Positions 41,158-50,558 of a stretch of DNA of 64,000 nt are shown in pieces. The translations under genes were made by a program, and so were the position numbers. Where the stretch lies: NCBI GenBank assembly GCA_964514235.1, contig CAZEPV010000001.1, positions 132,180-196,179 of the forward strand, written 5' to 3'. This DNA is from JAAYRQ01 sp035647235. GTDB lineage: Bacteria; Bacillota; Syntrophomonadia; Syntrophomonadales; Syntrophomonadaceae. The notes under the pieces were generated by a model. It was not told the DNA's origin, did not search any database, and worked only from the letters and a program-made list of their open reading frames with translations. The stretch's first letter is position 1. Each line of letters starts with the position of its first letter.

Positions 41158-42341
41158 TCGTTAAGCTCTTCCAAATGGGCTGCAGTTTCATTAAATTGTT
41201 GCAAATATTTACTTATATTTTCATCAGCAAATCTAGTTAAATCAGTTTCGCTTTGTAAGAAATATATAGTATTTTCGATTCTGTCCTGGCTAGCCCTTAT
41301 GTCTTTCCAATATTTTTCGTCTTCAAATAGGTTCATACAATCTTGCAAATTATTAGCCCGCCCCGTTTCTAAAAAACTTTTGAATTTTTCCAGGGTGGCA
41401 AGATCTTGGTAATCTGCATGTACATATGATTTATGAATAATATAGTTATATATGTTAAGGGCAGAATTAGCCTTTTCTAATTTAGCTTCATTTTCATCAA
41501 TATCCTGATAAGATTTATCTAAAAAATCTAGGTATAAATTTGGCCAATCACTAAGAATTAACTTATACCTATCACATGCCTTCTCATATTCACGGTACCT
41601 TATAAAATATACTTTAGTATCATAATTAAAGGTATTGCCTACAGATATTTCATTTTTACTTTTCCTTTTTATTTTGCTAAAAGGAATAATATTATCTTTT
41701 GGCAATACATTTCCACCCACAGCTTGGGGTTTAATCGGTATATTATCTGGTTCCATTGGTTCTAAATTAATTTGCTCTACAATGCTGTAGCGTGAATCTA
41801 AAAGTTTATTAATAAAGTTAATATGTTGGCCTAATATCTCCGTTTCTGCAAATGATTTTAAACATATATCTATATCCTTAAGCAAATCCTCTTTGTTCTT
41901 GGCGGTTTTTTTGGCATTTTTGCGACTCTTATAGTAAGTCTGTATTTCCTTAGCAATAGCTGGATAATTTTGAAGCGTGGTCAAGACTTCCATATCTTCC
42001 ACAGTCAAAAACTTGTCGGGGGATATAGTTTCCTTGGTAAAATATATCCTGCTATTAGTTTCGGGGTAGTAATAGGGCCCAATCTTGGTCAAGAACTCAT
42101 TATGCTCGAAAAATTCCATATCCTCGGTTACATCTAATCCTTCTAGGAGATTGAACCATCTGGTTAAATATTGTCTAGGTTTTTCTTTATCAACTGTATC
42201 CAGTAATTCCAGATAAGTATCTAAAGGAAAAGTAATAGCAGAATTATAATAATAGAAGAGAATTTTATCGGGGGGATATCTCCTAATTACTGCTAAATCA
42301 AGATAATGAGCATTTTCCTTGTTTAAAAAAGTAAAAAACAT
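41154..42341 (-). CDS. hypothetical protein of 395 residues
   Basis: This long soluble protein has no signal or membrane segment. It is mostly helical, with two charged helical halves separated by a Pro-rich linker with a basic stretch (VGGNVLPKDNIIPFSKIKRK). The N-terminus (FFTFLNKENAHYLDLAVIRR) and Tyr-rich patches such as LFYYYNSAITFPLDTYLELL recur. I recognise no family. The ribosome site is excellent (AAGGAGG seven bases before ATG). It is divergent from the HAD gene and convergent with the rhomboid gene. Confidence 0.7.
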   Translation of the reverse strand: MFFTFLNKENAHYLDLAVIRRYPPDKILFYYYNSAITFPLDTYLELLDTVDKEKPRQYLTRWFNLLEGLDVTEDMEFFEHNEFLTKIGPYYYPETNSRIYFTKETISPDKFLTVEDMEVLTTLQNYPAIAKEIQTYYKSRKNAKKTAKNKEDLLKDIDICLKSFAETEILGQHINFINKLLDSRYSIVEQINLEPMEPDNIPIKPQAVGGNVLPKDNIIPFSKIKRKSKNEISVGNTFNYDTKVYFIRYREYEKACDRYKLILSDWPNLYLDFLDKSYQDIDENEAKLEKANSALNIYNYIIHKSYVHADYQDLATLEKFKSFLETGRANNLQDCMNLFEDEKYWKDIRASQDRIENTIYFLQSETDLTRFADENISKYLQQFNETAAHLEELND

Positions 42342-42437
42342 TTTAGAACCTCCTTATGCTTTACTATAATATGGCTAGATAGACTACTTCTATATATTTC
42401 CAAAAATACCTTTTTTAATAATGCAAAATTTTCTAAT

Positions 42438-42466
42438 TTAACAAAAAGAAATATATCCCGTATAAT
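42438..42466 (+). promoter_or_regulatory. sigma-A promoter of the HAD hydrolase gene
   Basis: TTAACA (42438-42443) and TATAAT (42461-42466) are separated by 17 bp, about 40 bases before the start codon at 42507. Confidence 0.75.
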
Positions 42467-42506
42467 TAAATTTAATTTAATATTATAGTTGCAAAGGAGT
42501 GTTAGG

Positions 42507-43217
42507 ATGTTTGAAGCGATATTATTCGATTTGGATGGGACCTTATTAGATATCGACATGAATTATTTTATCCCGAAATACTTTGAGAAAATGATGGTGA
42601 TGGCGCAGGATTTCGGTATTGACCAAGTGAAGAAAATGGCCGAACAAATATATAAATCTACTGATGTAATGATTTCTAATGTAAATTCGGAACTGACCAA
42701 TGAGGAAGTTTTCATGCAGGACTTTCTATATAAATTTAATCATCTGACTAAGGATGAAGCGATGGACTTTTTTGACCATTTTTATGCCCATGGTTTTCCT
42801 AAATTAAGTCACCATAGTAAACCATTTATGGGTGTACCGGAAATGATGGCTAAAATTTTTGCCCGAGATGTCAAAGTAGTAATTGCAACCAATTCAGTTT
42901 TTCCGCGTCCTGCGATTGTAGAACGGATGAATTGGGCAGGGGTCGATAACTTTGATTATCAATTAATAACTTCCTATGAAGTTATGCATTTCTGTAAACC
43001 CTGGCCCGAATATTATGAAGAAATTGCCCAAATCATCGGGGTCCAGCCTAAAAACTGTTTGATGGTCGGCAATGATATTGGCGAAGATTTAGCCGCTGGT
43101 AAAGTTGGCATGAAAACCTATTTGGTCAAAGACCGTTTAATTGATAAAGGAATAGACCTAAAACCCGATTATAGTGGGAATTTAGTGGATTTATTTGAAT
43201 TTATGGATCGAATTTAA
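42507..43217 (+). CDS. HAD-family hydrolase
   Basis: This is a 236-residue HAD phosphatase. Motif I FDLDGTLLD (about residues 7-15), motif II VIATNS (about 130), and motif III/IV region KPWPEYYEEI ... LMVGNDIGEDLAAGKVGMKT are present. The cap is the C1 helical type, so a small phosphorylated metabolite is likely. Substrate unknown. I chose ATG 42507 because AAGGAG precedes it; the longest ORF begins at TTG 42489 in the leader. A -35/-10 promoter lies just upstream. Confidence 0.9.
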   Translation: MFEAILFDLDGTLLDIDMNYFIPKYFEKMMVMAQDFGIDQVKKMAEQIYKSTDVMISNVNSELTNEEVFMQDFLYKFNHLTKDEAMDFFDHFYAHGFPKLSHHSKPFMGVPEMMAKIFARDVKVVIATNSVFPRPAIVERMNWAGVDNFDYQLITSYEVMHFCKPWPEYYEEIAQIIGVQPKNCLMVGNDIGEDLAAGKVGMKTYLVKDRLIDKGIDLKPDYSGNLVDLFEFMDRI

Positions 43218-43280
43218 TTTAATAAACTTCACCTAGCTGGGTAATCCTAAAAGTAATAAGGGTAGGTGGAGGTGTTTTAA

Positions 43281-43475
43281 ATTAGTCAGTCTAAGCCCAA
43301 ACACAAACCTAAACAAGAACTCACCCAAAAGGATTTATTAAAAATTGAAGTAGCCAAGGAATTGGGGATTTGGGAACAGGTTGAAAGGGATGGCTGGGAA
43401 TCATTAAGCAATGAAGCTTGTGGCAGAGTAGGAGGCATAATGAGTAAAAGACTACGGGATTTAGAAAAAGCTTAG
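43281..43475 (+). CDS. alpha/beta-type SASP-like spore protein with an apparent ATT start codon
   Basis: A 64-residue ORF with the SASP-type pattern LLKIEVAKELGIWEQV then WESLSNEACGRVGGIMSKRL, matching the two helices (EVAKELG and GRVGGIMSKRL) of small acid-soluble spore proteins that coat spore DNA. In frame the codon before residue 1 is a stop, and no ATG, GTG or TTG occurs until deep inside. GGAGGTG (43268-43274) lies six bases before ATT, so ATT is the best start. A terminator follows. The N-terminus is Lys/Gln-rich. A sequence error hiding an ATG cannot be excluded. Confidence 0.7.
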   Translation: MSQSKPKHKPKQELTQKDLLKIEVAKELGIWEQVERDGWESLSNEACGRVGGIMSKRLRDLEKA

Positions 43476-43487
43476 ACCTAGTTTTTA

Positions 43488-43518
43488 TACCCAGCTGAGG
43501 AGGCTGGGTTGTTTTTTT
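43488..43518 (+). terminator. terminator after the spore protein gene
   Basis: ACCCAGC (43489-43495) pairs with GCTGGGT (43503-43509), followed by GTTTTTTT. Confidence 0.85.
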
Positions 43519-43566
43519 GAGGTATAATTAATTGGTAGGATTTATTAAGGAGAGGATGAGAAAGTT

Positions 43567-44028
43567 ATGGCAACTGAAAGAGTAAGAAAGTTCTTTACTG
43601 AAAAAGGGCTGGATTTATCCATTATAGAATTTGATGCGGATACTAGTACATCGCAATTGGCTGCCGAGGCTTTGGGTACTGAAGTCAGCAGAATTGCCAA
43701 GTCCATGGTTTTTAAAACTAAAGAGGAAGATTACATAATGATACTGGCTGCAGGTGATGTGCGCATTAATAGTAAAGCGGTTCGGGATTTAGTCGGTTCT
43801 AGGACTAGCATGGCAAAAGCAGAAGAGGTCATGGAAGTAACGGGATATTATCCTGGTGGGGTATGTCCCTATGCTCTGGAAACTCCCATTCCAGTATACT
43901 TAGACGAAAGTCTTAAGGATTATGATGTAATTTATACTGCGGCTGGTACGGCCAATACAGTTTTGCCCATTTCTTTTGCTGAACTCAAGGAAATTACTGG
44001 GGCCAGTGTGTGTAGGGTCGCGAAGTGA
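43567..44028 (+). CDS. YbaK/EbsC family aminoacyl-tRNA deacylase
   Basis: This is a 153-residue YbaK/ProRS editing-domain protein that hydrolyses mischarged tRNA such as Cys-tRNA(Pro). Seen: TSQLAAEALGTEVSRIAKSM (about 28), MILAAGDVRINSKAVRDLVG (about 60) and GGVCPYALETPIPVYLDESL (about 100). Single gene before dnaE, with GGAGAGG near the start. Confidence 0.9.
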   Translation: MATERVRKFFTEKGLDLSIIEFDADTSTSQLAAEALGTEVSRIAKSMVFKTKEEDYIMILAAGDVRINSKAVRDLVGSRTSMAKAEEVMEVTGYYPGGVCPYALETPIPVYLDESLKDYDVIYTAAGTANTVLPISFAELKEITGASVCRVAK

Positions 44029-44112
44029 AGGCTCTTTCCAACTAGGGGGCTAAGATGCTTGGCTAGGCTATTAAACTGATATATTTACCTGATTAACTAG
44101 GGGAGTTTTGAT

Positions 44113-47100
44113 ATGGGAAGTAGTTTTGTTCATTTACATAATCACTCAGAGTATAGCTTACTAGATGGGGCTTGTAGAATTAAGGATTTAGTATCTAGAG
44201 CCGTAGAGTTAGAAATGCCAGCGATAGCTATAACAGACCACGGAGTCCTGTACGGAGTAATAGATTTTTACCGCGAGGCTAAAAAACAAGGGATAAAACC
44301 CATTATCGGTTGTGAAGTATATGTAGCGACCCGAAGCCGTTTTGATAAAGAAGCCAATATAGATGACACACAATTCCATTTAGTTCTATTATGCGAAAAT
44401 GAAGTAGGCTATAAGAATCTAGTAGCCCTAGTAAGCAAGGCTTATACCGAGGGTTTTTATTACAGACCTAGGGTGGATCATGAATTACTGGCTAAACATA
44501 GTGAGGGGTTAATTGCCCTATCTGCTTGCATAGCAGGTGAAATACCTCGAGCGATTTTGGCTGGACGGACCCAGGAAGCGGTGGACGTGGCCAATTTCTA
44601 CCAGGACATATTTGGTCCAGGGAATTTTTATTTAGAAGTGCAAGATCACGATATGGATGAAGAAAAGATTGTCTGCCAGGCCATGTATGAAATCAGTGAC
44701 CAGACTGGGATCCCGCTTGTGGCTACGAATGATACTCATTACTTAACTAAAAACGATGCAGCAGTTCATGATGTACTTTTGTGTATTCAGACCCAGACGA
44801 ATATAAATGACGAAAAGCGAATGCGCTTTTTGGGTAATGATTTTTATTTGAAAAGCGGGGAAGAAATGCGAGAGCTTTTCCCTCAAAGGGAAGAAGCCCT
44901 ACTAAACACCCTCAAAATAGCAGACAGATGTAATGTAGAATTTGATTTCGGCCAATTTCACTTACCCTATTTTCAAATTCCACAAGCATTTACAGAAGAA
45001 ACATATTTAAGGAAATTAGTCTTAGAAAACTTCGAGCACAAATATCCTAATCCTAGCCCGGAGATTGTTAGTAGGCTCAATTATGAACTAGATATGATTG
45101 TCAATATGGGTTTTGCGGCCTATTTTCTCATAGTACATGATTTGGTTTTCTGGTCTAAGCAAAATGGTATAGCAGTCGGGCCCGGTAGGGGTTCAGCGGC
45201 AGGAAGCCTAGTATCATACGTTTTGGATATAACCACCATTGATCCCTTGAAATATGGCTTACTATTTGAAAGATTTTTGAATCCAGAGAGGGTAAGTATG
45301 CCCGATATTGATATAGATTTTTGTTTTGAAAAAAGGGATATGGTTATCGAATATATTATCGAAAAATACGGTTCAGAAAGGGTAGCCCAGATTATAACCT
45401 TCGGAACTATGGCAGCCAAGGCAGCCATAAGAGATGTAGGACGGGCCCTGGATATCCCTTATTCCGAAGTAGACAAAATTGCCCGTATGATTCCCAATGA
45501 ATTAGGGGTTACTATTGACAAGTCTTTACAAGTTTCTACTGACCTGATTGCAGCCTATCGAGATGATTACACTACCAGAAGAATCATAGATATTGCTAAA
45601 AGCATTGAAGGGATGCCACGGCATGCTTCAGTTCATGCTGCAGGTGTGGTTATCGGACGGGAAGAATTAGTGGATATTTTGCCCTTGCAAAGAACTTCCG
45701 ATGGGCATGTAATAACGCAATTTGCTAAGGAGACCGTAGAAGATATCGGCCTACTGAAAATGGATATCTTGGGTTTAAGGACCCTAACGGTTATTGAACG
45801 GGCTAAAGAAATTATTAAAAAGACCCGCAATGTAACTATTGATTTTACTAAGCTTACTCTAGATGATGAAAAGGTTTATCAACTATTATCCGCGGGACAA
45901 ACGATCGGGGTATTCCAGTTGGAAAGTGATGGCCTAAGGCGGATTTTAATGGAAATGAAACCCGCTCGGTTCGAGGACATTATTGCAGTTATTGCCCTGT
46001 ATAGACCTGGGCCCCTTGGTAGTGGCATGGTAGAGGATTTTATACAATGTAAGAACGGCAAGCAAAAAATTGAATATATCCACCCCATGTTAGAAAATAT
46101 ACTGCATGATACTTATGGGGTTATTTTGTATCAAGAACAAGTAATGCAAGTAGCTGAGGAATTAGCCAATTTTACTCTAGGAGAAGCAGATCTTTTGCGT
46201 AGGGCCATGGGTAAAAAAAGACCAGATGAAATAACTAAGCAAAGGAATAAATTTATAAGTGGGGTGGCAATAAATGGTATCAATGCAGAACAAGCCCATA
46301 GAATTTTTGAATTAATGGAATCTTTCGCGGGCTATGGTTTTAATAAAAGCCATTCGGCTGCCTATGCCCTTATTTCTTACCAAACTGCTTATCTTAAAGC
46401 CCATTATCCCATGGAATATATGTGCGCTTTTTTAACTAGTATTTTTGATAATCAAGATAAAGTAGTATTTTACTCCAAAGAGTGCCAGAATCTAGGCATC
46501 GAAATATTGCCGCCGGATATTAATGAAAGCTTTGAGAATTTTACGGTAGCTAAATCCGGAATTCGTTTTGGGCTTGGGGCCATAAAAAGCGTAGGTTATA
46601 ATGCGGTTAGAAATATTGTCGAAGCTCGCAAGGAAGGCAAGTTTACCTCCTTATTCGATTTTTGCCGTAAAATAGATTTATCTATAATCAATAAAAGGGC
46701 TTTGGAAAACCTCATTTTAGCGGGGTGTTTTGATTCTTTGGATATTACCCGTAAAGGGGCCCTTTCTATCATGGAGGAATGTATAGAAATATCTAGCCAA
46801 ATATTAGAATGCAATTCCCGTCACCAACTTTCCTTATTTGAAAATCAAGAGAGCATGGTAGAGGAGCCTCTACCTCAAATAACTGGTGAATTAATTAGTG
46901 CAGATAAATTAAGATTAGAAAAGGAAGTCCTGGGCTTTTATGTTTCAGAAAATCCTTTGGATGAATTTAGGGAAATAATTCCCTTATTATCCACTTATAC
47001 TTTAGCTGACTTGGAAAATCAACCTGACCAAACCTATGTAAAAATTATCGGCATGATTGATAATTTAGCCCATAAGACAAGTAGAAAAGGGGATAGGTAT

Positions 47101-47505
47101 GCAAGCTTTTCTATTGAGGATTTTAGTGGCCGTCTTAATGCTTTAGTATTTCCTTCAGCTTACATAAAAAACCGAGCCCAATTAGAAAATGATAAAGCGG
47201 TTTTAATAGAAGGATATTATGACCTTAAGGATGAACAACCTAAGCTGATTGTCCACAAGGTAGGAACTTTACTGCCTCAGATTAATGGATTACACATTAG
47301 AATTCCCTATGATTCTAGCCGCGAAATTAATAAAAATGATTTGATTGAGATCCTGAAAAAGTATAAAGGCCCAACTGAAGTTTTACTTTTCCTGCCTAAC
47401 CGTAAAATTTTAGCCCTAAATGAGAGATATAATGTCAAAGCTAGTGTGGAATTAAAACAGGAACTTGAATTATTATGTGGAAAAGGTAATGTATGGTTCA
47501 CGTAA
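44113..47505 (+). CDS. dnaE: DNA polymerase III alpha subunit DnaE
   Basis: This is the 1130-residue replicative polymerase (C family). An N-terminal PHP domain starts FVHLHNHSEYSLLDGAC. The catalytic palm has VGPGRGSAAGSLVSYVL (about 358) and MPDIDIDFCF (about 396), with the third acid nearby. The fingers have FQLESDGLRRILMEM. A helix-hairpin-helix region and an OB-fold (VKIIGMIDNLAHKTSRKGDR) lie at the C-terminus. In Firmicutes DnaE often works with PolC. It starts an apparent run dnaE-TRAP-pfkA-pyk with short gaps. Confidence 0.97.
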   Translation: MGSSFVHLHNHSEYSLLDGACRIKDLVSRAVELEMPAIAITDHGVLYGVIDFYREAKKQGIKPIIGCEVYVATRSRFDKEANIDDTQFHLVLLCENEVGYKNLVALVSKAYTEGFYYRPRVDHELLAKHSEGLIALSACIAGEIPRAILAGRTQEAVDVANFYQDIFGPGNFYLEVQDHDMDEEKIVCQAMYEISDQTGIPLVATNDTHYLTKNDAAVHDVLLCIQTQTNINDEKRMRFLGNDFYLKSGEEMRELFPQREEALLNTLKIADRCNVEFDFGQFHLPYFQIPQAFTEETYLRKLVLENFEHKYPNPSPEIVSRLNYELDMIVNMGFAAYFLIVHDLVFWSKQNGIAVGPGRGSAAGSLVSYVLDITTIDPLKYGLLFERFLNPERVSMPDIDIDFCFEKRDMVIEYIIEKYGSERVAQIITFGTMAAKAAIRDVGRALDIPYSEVDKIARMIPNELGVTIDKSLQVSTDLIAAYRDDYTTRRIIDIAKSIEGMPRHASVHAAGVVIGREELVDILPLQRTSDGHVITQFAKETVEDIGLLKMDILGLRTLTVIERAKEIIKKTRNVTIDFTKLTLDDEKVYQLLSAGQTIGVFQLESDGLRRILMEMKPARFEDIIAVIALYRPGPLGSGMVEDFIQCKNGKQKIEYIHPMLENILHDTYGVILYQEQVMQVAEELANFTLGEADLLRRAMGKKRPDEITKQRNKFISGVAINGINAEQAHRIFELMESFAGYGFNKSHSAAYALISYQTAYLKAHYPMEYMCAFLTSIFDNQDKVVFYSKECQNLGIEILPPDINESFENFTVAKSGIRFGLGAIKSVGYNAVRNIVEARKEGKFTSLFDFCRKIDLSIINKRALENLILAGCFDSLDITRKGALSIMEECIEISSQILECNSRHQLSLFENQESMVEEPLPQITGELISADKLRLEKEVLGFYVSENPLDEFREIIPLLSTYTLADLENQPDQTYVKIIGMIDNLAHKTSRKGDRYASFSIEDFSGRLNALVFPSAYIKNRAQLENDKAVLIEGYYDLKDEQPKLIVHKVGTLLPQINGLHIRIPYDSSREINKNDLIEILKKYKGPTEVLLFLPNRKILALNERYNVKASVELKQELELLCGKGNVWFT

Positions 47506-47532
47506 ATAATTATCTAATAGGAGGTATAGTGC

Positions 47533-47775
47533 ATGAATGAGAGGTATAACGGAGATTATATTATTATTAAAGCTTTAGAAAATGGGGTTACTATTATCGG
47601 CCTAACCCGAGGTAGGGATACCAAATTCCACCATACGGAAAAATTAGATAAGGGTGAAGTTATGGTAGTACAGTTTACTGAACATACCTCAGCTATGAAA
47701 TTCAGGGGTAAGGCTGAAATTACCCATAGATACGGTACAGTAACAAGTGGAGAAAGTAACCCCAAAAATTTATAG
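47533..47775 (+). CDS. mtrB: tryptophan RNA-binding attenuation protein TRAP
   Basis: This is an 80-residue TRAP, the 11-mer ring that binds (G/U)AG repeats in trp leader RNA when tryptophan is high. The sequence is collinear with Bacillus MtrB: IIKALENGVTIIGLTRGRDT, KFHHTEKLDKGEVMVVQFTE and HTSAMKFRGKAEI. The RNA-contacting KFHH and EKLDKGE are kept, and Thr/Gly residues that bind Trp are present. No trp operon is in the window. GGAGG is five bases before ATG. It lies 27 bases after dnaE. Confidence 0.93.
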   Translation: MNERYNGDYIIIKALENGVTIIGLTRGRDTKFHHTEKLDKGEVMVVQFTEHTSAMKFRGKAEITHRYGTVTSGESNPKNL

Positions 47776-47838
47776 AAGCACCGAGGCTGCAAAAGCATAT
47801 GTTAATTTACCTTCCGGTGCTAAATAGGGGGTATTCTT

Positions 47839-48795
47839 TTGGCCAAGTTAGCTGTATTAACTAGTGGCGGTGATGCATCGGGAATGAATGCAGCCATACG
47901 TGCTGTGGTTAGGTCTGCTATCTATAAAGGCATGGATGTTTATGGAGTAAGCCAGGGTTTTGAAGGTTTAATTGCTGGTAGTTTTCGGGATATGTCTTTA
48001 GGTTCAGTAGCAGATATCATTCATAGGGGTGGCACTATACTGCAAACTTCTAGGTCGAGCACCTTCACGACTGTAGAAGGACGTGAAAAAGCTCGGGCTA
48101 ATTTACAGGAACTAGGAGTGGAACATTTAATTATCATTGGGGGCAATGGGAGTCTGGCAGGGGGATATGAATTTTCAAAATTAGGGATAAATGTTATCGG
48201 AATTCCAGCCTCGATAGATAATGACATAGTATACACAAAAGCAATTGGATTTGATACTGCGGTTAATACTGTTCTAGAGGCTATAAATCGTATTAGGGAT
48301 ACTGCTACTAGCCATGGGCGTATATTTATTATAGAAGTTATGGGCCATAACTGTGGCGAATTAGCTTTAGCTGCTGGGGTGGCTGGAGGGGCAGAGTCAA
48401 TCCTAATACCAGAAATAGAACCAGATATAGAAGAGGTGGTCAATAAAATAAATCAGGGTAGTGAAAGGGGCAAGCTACATAGCATAATTATTGTAGCTGA
48501 GGAAGTTTACCCCGTAAGCAAATTAAAAGATATTATAAGGGATGAAACTGGCCAAGATGTTAGGGTCACAATATTAGGCCATGTTCAAAGGGGTGGAACA
48601 CCTACTGCTCACGATCGCATACTAGCTTCTACTTTTGGTAAAGAAGCAGTAGATTTAATAGAGCATGGGGTTAAGAATGTCATGGTAGCTTCTCATGCGG
48701 ATAGGCTTCATGCCATTCCCTTAGCCGAAGTAATCCATGGACACAGAACTCCTAAACTAGAAATGTTTGAAATAGCACGGGTGCTTTCGATTTAA
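47839..48795 (+). CDS. pfkA: ATP-dependent 6-phosphofructokinase
   Basis: This is a 318-residue PfkA converting fructose-6-phosphate to fructose-1,6-bisphosphate. Seen: LTSGGDASGMNAAIRAVVR (about 7), the ATP region with SRSSTF, the catalytic PASIDNDIVYTKAIGFDTAV (about 123; allosteric bacterial type) and EVMGHNCGELALAAGVAGGA. Gly at 104 (GGNGSL) is the ATP-type marker. The TTG start follows AGGGGGT by about 5 bases. It is directly followed by pyk, as in bacilli. Confidence 0.96.
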   Translation: MAKLAVLTSGGDASGMNAAIRAVVRSAIYKGMDVYGVSQGFEGLIAGSFRDMSLGSVADIIHRGGTILQTSRSSTFTTVEGREKARANLQELGVEHLIIIGGNGSLAGGYEFSKLGINVIGIPASIDNDIVYTKAIGFDTAVNTVLEAINRIRDTATSHGRIFIIEVMGHNCGELALAAGVAGGAESILIPEIEPDIEEVVNKINQGSERGKLHSIIIVAEEVYPVSKLKDIIRDETGQDVRVTILGHVQRGGTPTAHDRILASTFGKEAVDLIEHGVKNVMVASHADRLHAIPLAEVIHGHRTPKLEMFEIARVLSI

Positions 48796-48812
48796 TTTTT
48801 AAGAGGTGACTT

Positions 48813-50558
48813 ATGAGAAAGACGAAAATTATATGTACAATAGGTCCAGCTAGCGAAGAAGTTGAGACTTTAAGAAAAATGGTAGATGCAGGTATGAATG
48901 TAGCCCGTTTAAATTTCTCCCATGGAGTTTATGCGGAACATGCCAAAAGAATTAACAATTTGAGGGAAGTCGTGAAGTTGGAAGGAAGACCCTTGGCCAT
49001 TATGCTTGATACCAAAGGACCAGAAATTCGGACTGGTGATGTGGAAAATGGTCGGGTCAACCTAGTTAATGGGCAAAAATTTATTTTAACTACACGCCAG
49101 ATTTTGGGTAATGACCGGGAAGTGTCAGTTACCCATAGAAATTTACCGCAAGAAATAAGTGTTAACACCACTGTTCTTATTTCAGATGGCCTTATAAATT
49201 TAATAGTTGAGGAAATTAAGGGTGAAGATATTATTTGCCAAGTGATAAATGGAGGAGAATTAGGAAATAAAAAAGGCATTAATGTGCCTGGAGTCCGCAT
49301 TAACTTGCCATTTATAAGCGAAAAGGATACTGAGGATATTAACTTTGGTATTGATAATAAAGTCGATTATATTGCCGCATCTTTTGTTCGTACTGCCGAA
49401 GATGTCTTAGATATTAGAAGGGTATTAGAAAAAAGAAATGCTGATATAGGTATTATAGCTAAAATTGAAAGTCAAGAAGGTGTGGACAACCTAACAGACA
49501 TTATTCAAGTAGCAGATGGTGTTATGGTAGCTAGAGGGGACTTAGGGGTGGAAATACCAGTTGAGGAAGTACCTCTAGTACAAAAAGAAATTATAAGTAA
49601 GTGTAATTATGCAGGAAAGATGGTAATAATCGCCACCCAAATGTTGGATTCTATGATTACTAACCCTAGACCCACTCGGGCAGAAGTCTCTGATGTGGCT
49701 AATGCAATTTTTGATGGGGCTGATGCTATCATGCTATCTGGTGAAACTGCAGCTGGGAAATACCCAGTCGAAGTAGTTAAAACTATGGCCAAGGTAGCAG
49801 CAAAAGCGGAGGAATCCTTACCTTATCCTCAAATCCTCTGGGAAAAAAGAATGAGTCGTACCCAATCAATTACGGATGCTATAAGTTATGCCACTTGCGC
49901 TACAGCGGAAAACTTAGGGGCTGCAGCCATTATTACTGCTACGCGTACGGGGCTAACCTCTAGAATGGTAGCCAAATATAGACCGAAAGCAAATATAATT
50001 GCTGCTACACCAGATAGGAATATGCTGAACCGTCTAGCCTTAGTATGGGGGGTATATCCCGTTCTTATAGAAGAAACGATAGGCACTGACGATTTATTTG
50101 AGGAAGCTATTAATAGAGCCTTAGAACAAAGTTACATTAACTATGGTGATTTGCTAGTCCTAACTGCTGGGACACCTTCAACTTTAACTGGGGGTACCAA
50201 TCTACTTAAAGTCCATGTCTTAGGGGATGTTCTGGTTGAAGGTATGGGTATTGGTCACCCAGTTAAGGGAATAGTAAAAATTGTACTCGGGCCGAAAGAT
50301 ATAGGCAAAATTGAGGAAGGGGATATAGTGGTGACTAATTCCGCCGATAGTTATTTGGCTCCTTATCTCAGCAAAATGTCTGCACTAGTGGCTGAAGAAG
50401 GTGGGCTTACCTCTAATGCAGCTATAATGGGGCTAAATGCTAAGATACCCGTAGTAGTCGGGACTAAATCGGCTACTACTATTCTACAAGATGAAATGCC
50501 TATTACTATTGACACACCTCACGGTAAAGTGTATAGCGGCTTTGCCCATGTAGTGTAA
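48813..50558 (+). CDS. pyk: pyruvate kinase with C-terminal PEP-utiliser mobile domain
   Basis: This 581-residue enzyme makes pyruvate and ATP from PEP. The catalytic core has RKTKIICTIGPASEEVETLR, MLDTKGPEIRTG, IAKIESQEGVDNL (catalytic Lys), VMVARGDLGVEIP and MLSGETAAGKYPVE. The last 110 residues are the extra mobile (PEP-utiliser) domain of bacilli. There the usual T-S-H is TSNAAIMG (GGLTSNAAIMGLN), so the phospho-His equivalent is Asn. It follows pfkA by 17 bases, so the pair form an operon for lower glycolysis. Confidence 0.96.
   Translation: MRKTKIICTIGPASEEVETLRKMVDAGMNVARLNFSHGVYAEHAKRINNLREVVKLEGRPLAIMLDTKGPEIRTGDVENGRVNLVNGQKFILTTRQILGNDREVSVTHRNLPQEISVNTTVLISDGLINLIVEEIKGEDIICQVINGGELGNKKGINVPGVRINLPFISEKDTEDINFGIDNKVDYIAASFVRTAEDVLDIRRVLEKRNADIGIIAKIESQEGVDNLTDIIQVADGVMVARGDLGVEIPVEEVPLVQKEIISKCNYAGKMVIIATQMLDSMITNPRPTRAEVSDVANAIFDGADAIMLSGETAAGKYPVEVVKTMAKVAAKAEESLPYPQILWEKRMSRTQSITDAISYATCATAENLGAAAIITATRTGLTSRMVAKYRPKANIIAATPDRNMLNRLALVWGVYPVLIEETIGTDDLFEEAINRALEQSYINYGDLLVLTAGTPSTLTGGTNLLKVHVLGDVLVEGMGIGHPVKGIVKIVLGPKDIGKIEEGDIVVTNSADSYLAPYLSKMSALVAEEGGLTSNAAIMGLNAKIPVVVGTKSATTILQDEMPITIDTPHGKVYSGFAHVV

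Noticed and set aside
47776..47822. Hairpin AGCACCG...CGGTGCT between TRAP and pfkA as a terminator
   Set aside because: The loop is long and there is no T run. It may be a weak leader structure but is not a supported terminator.
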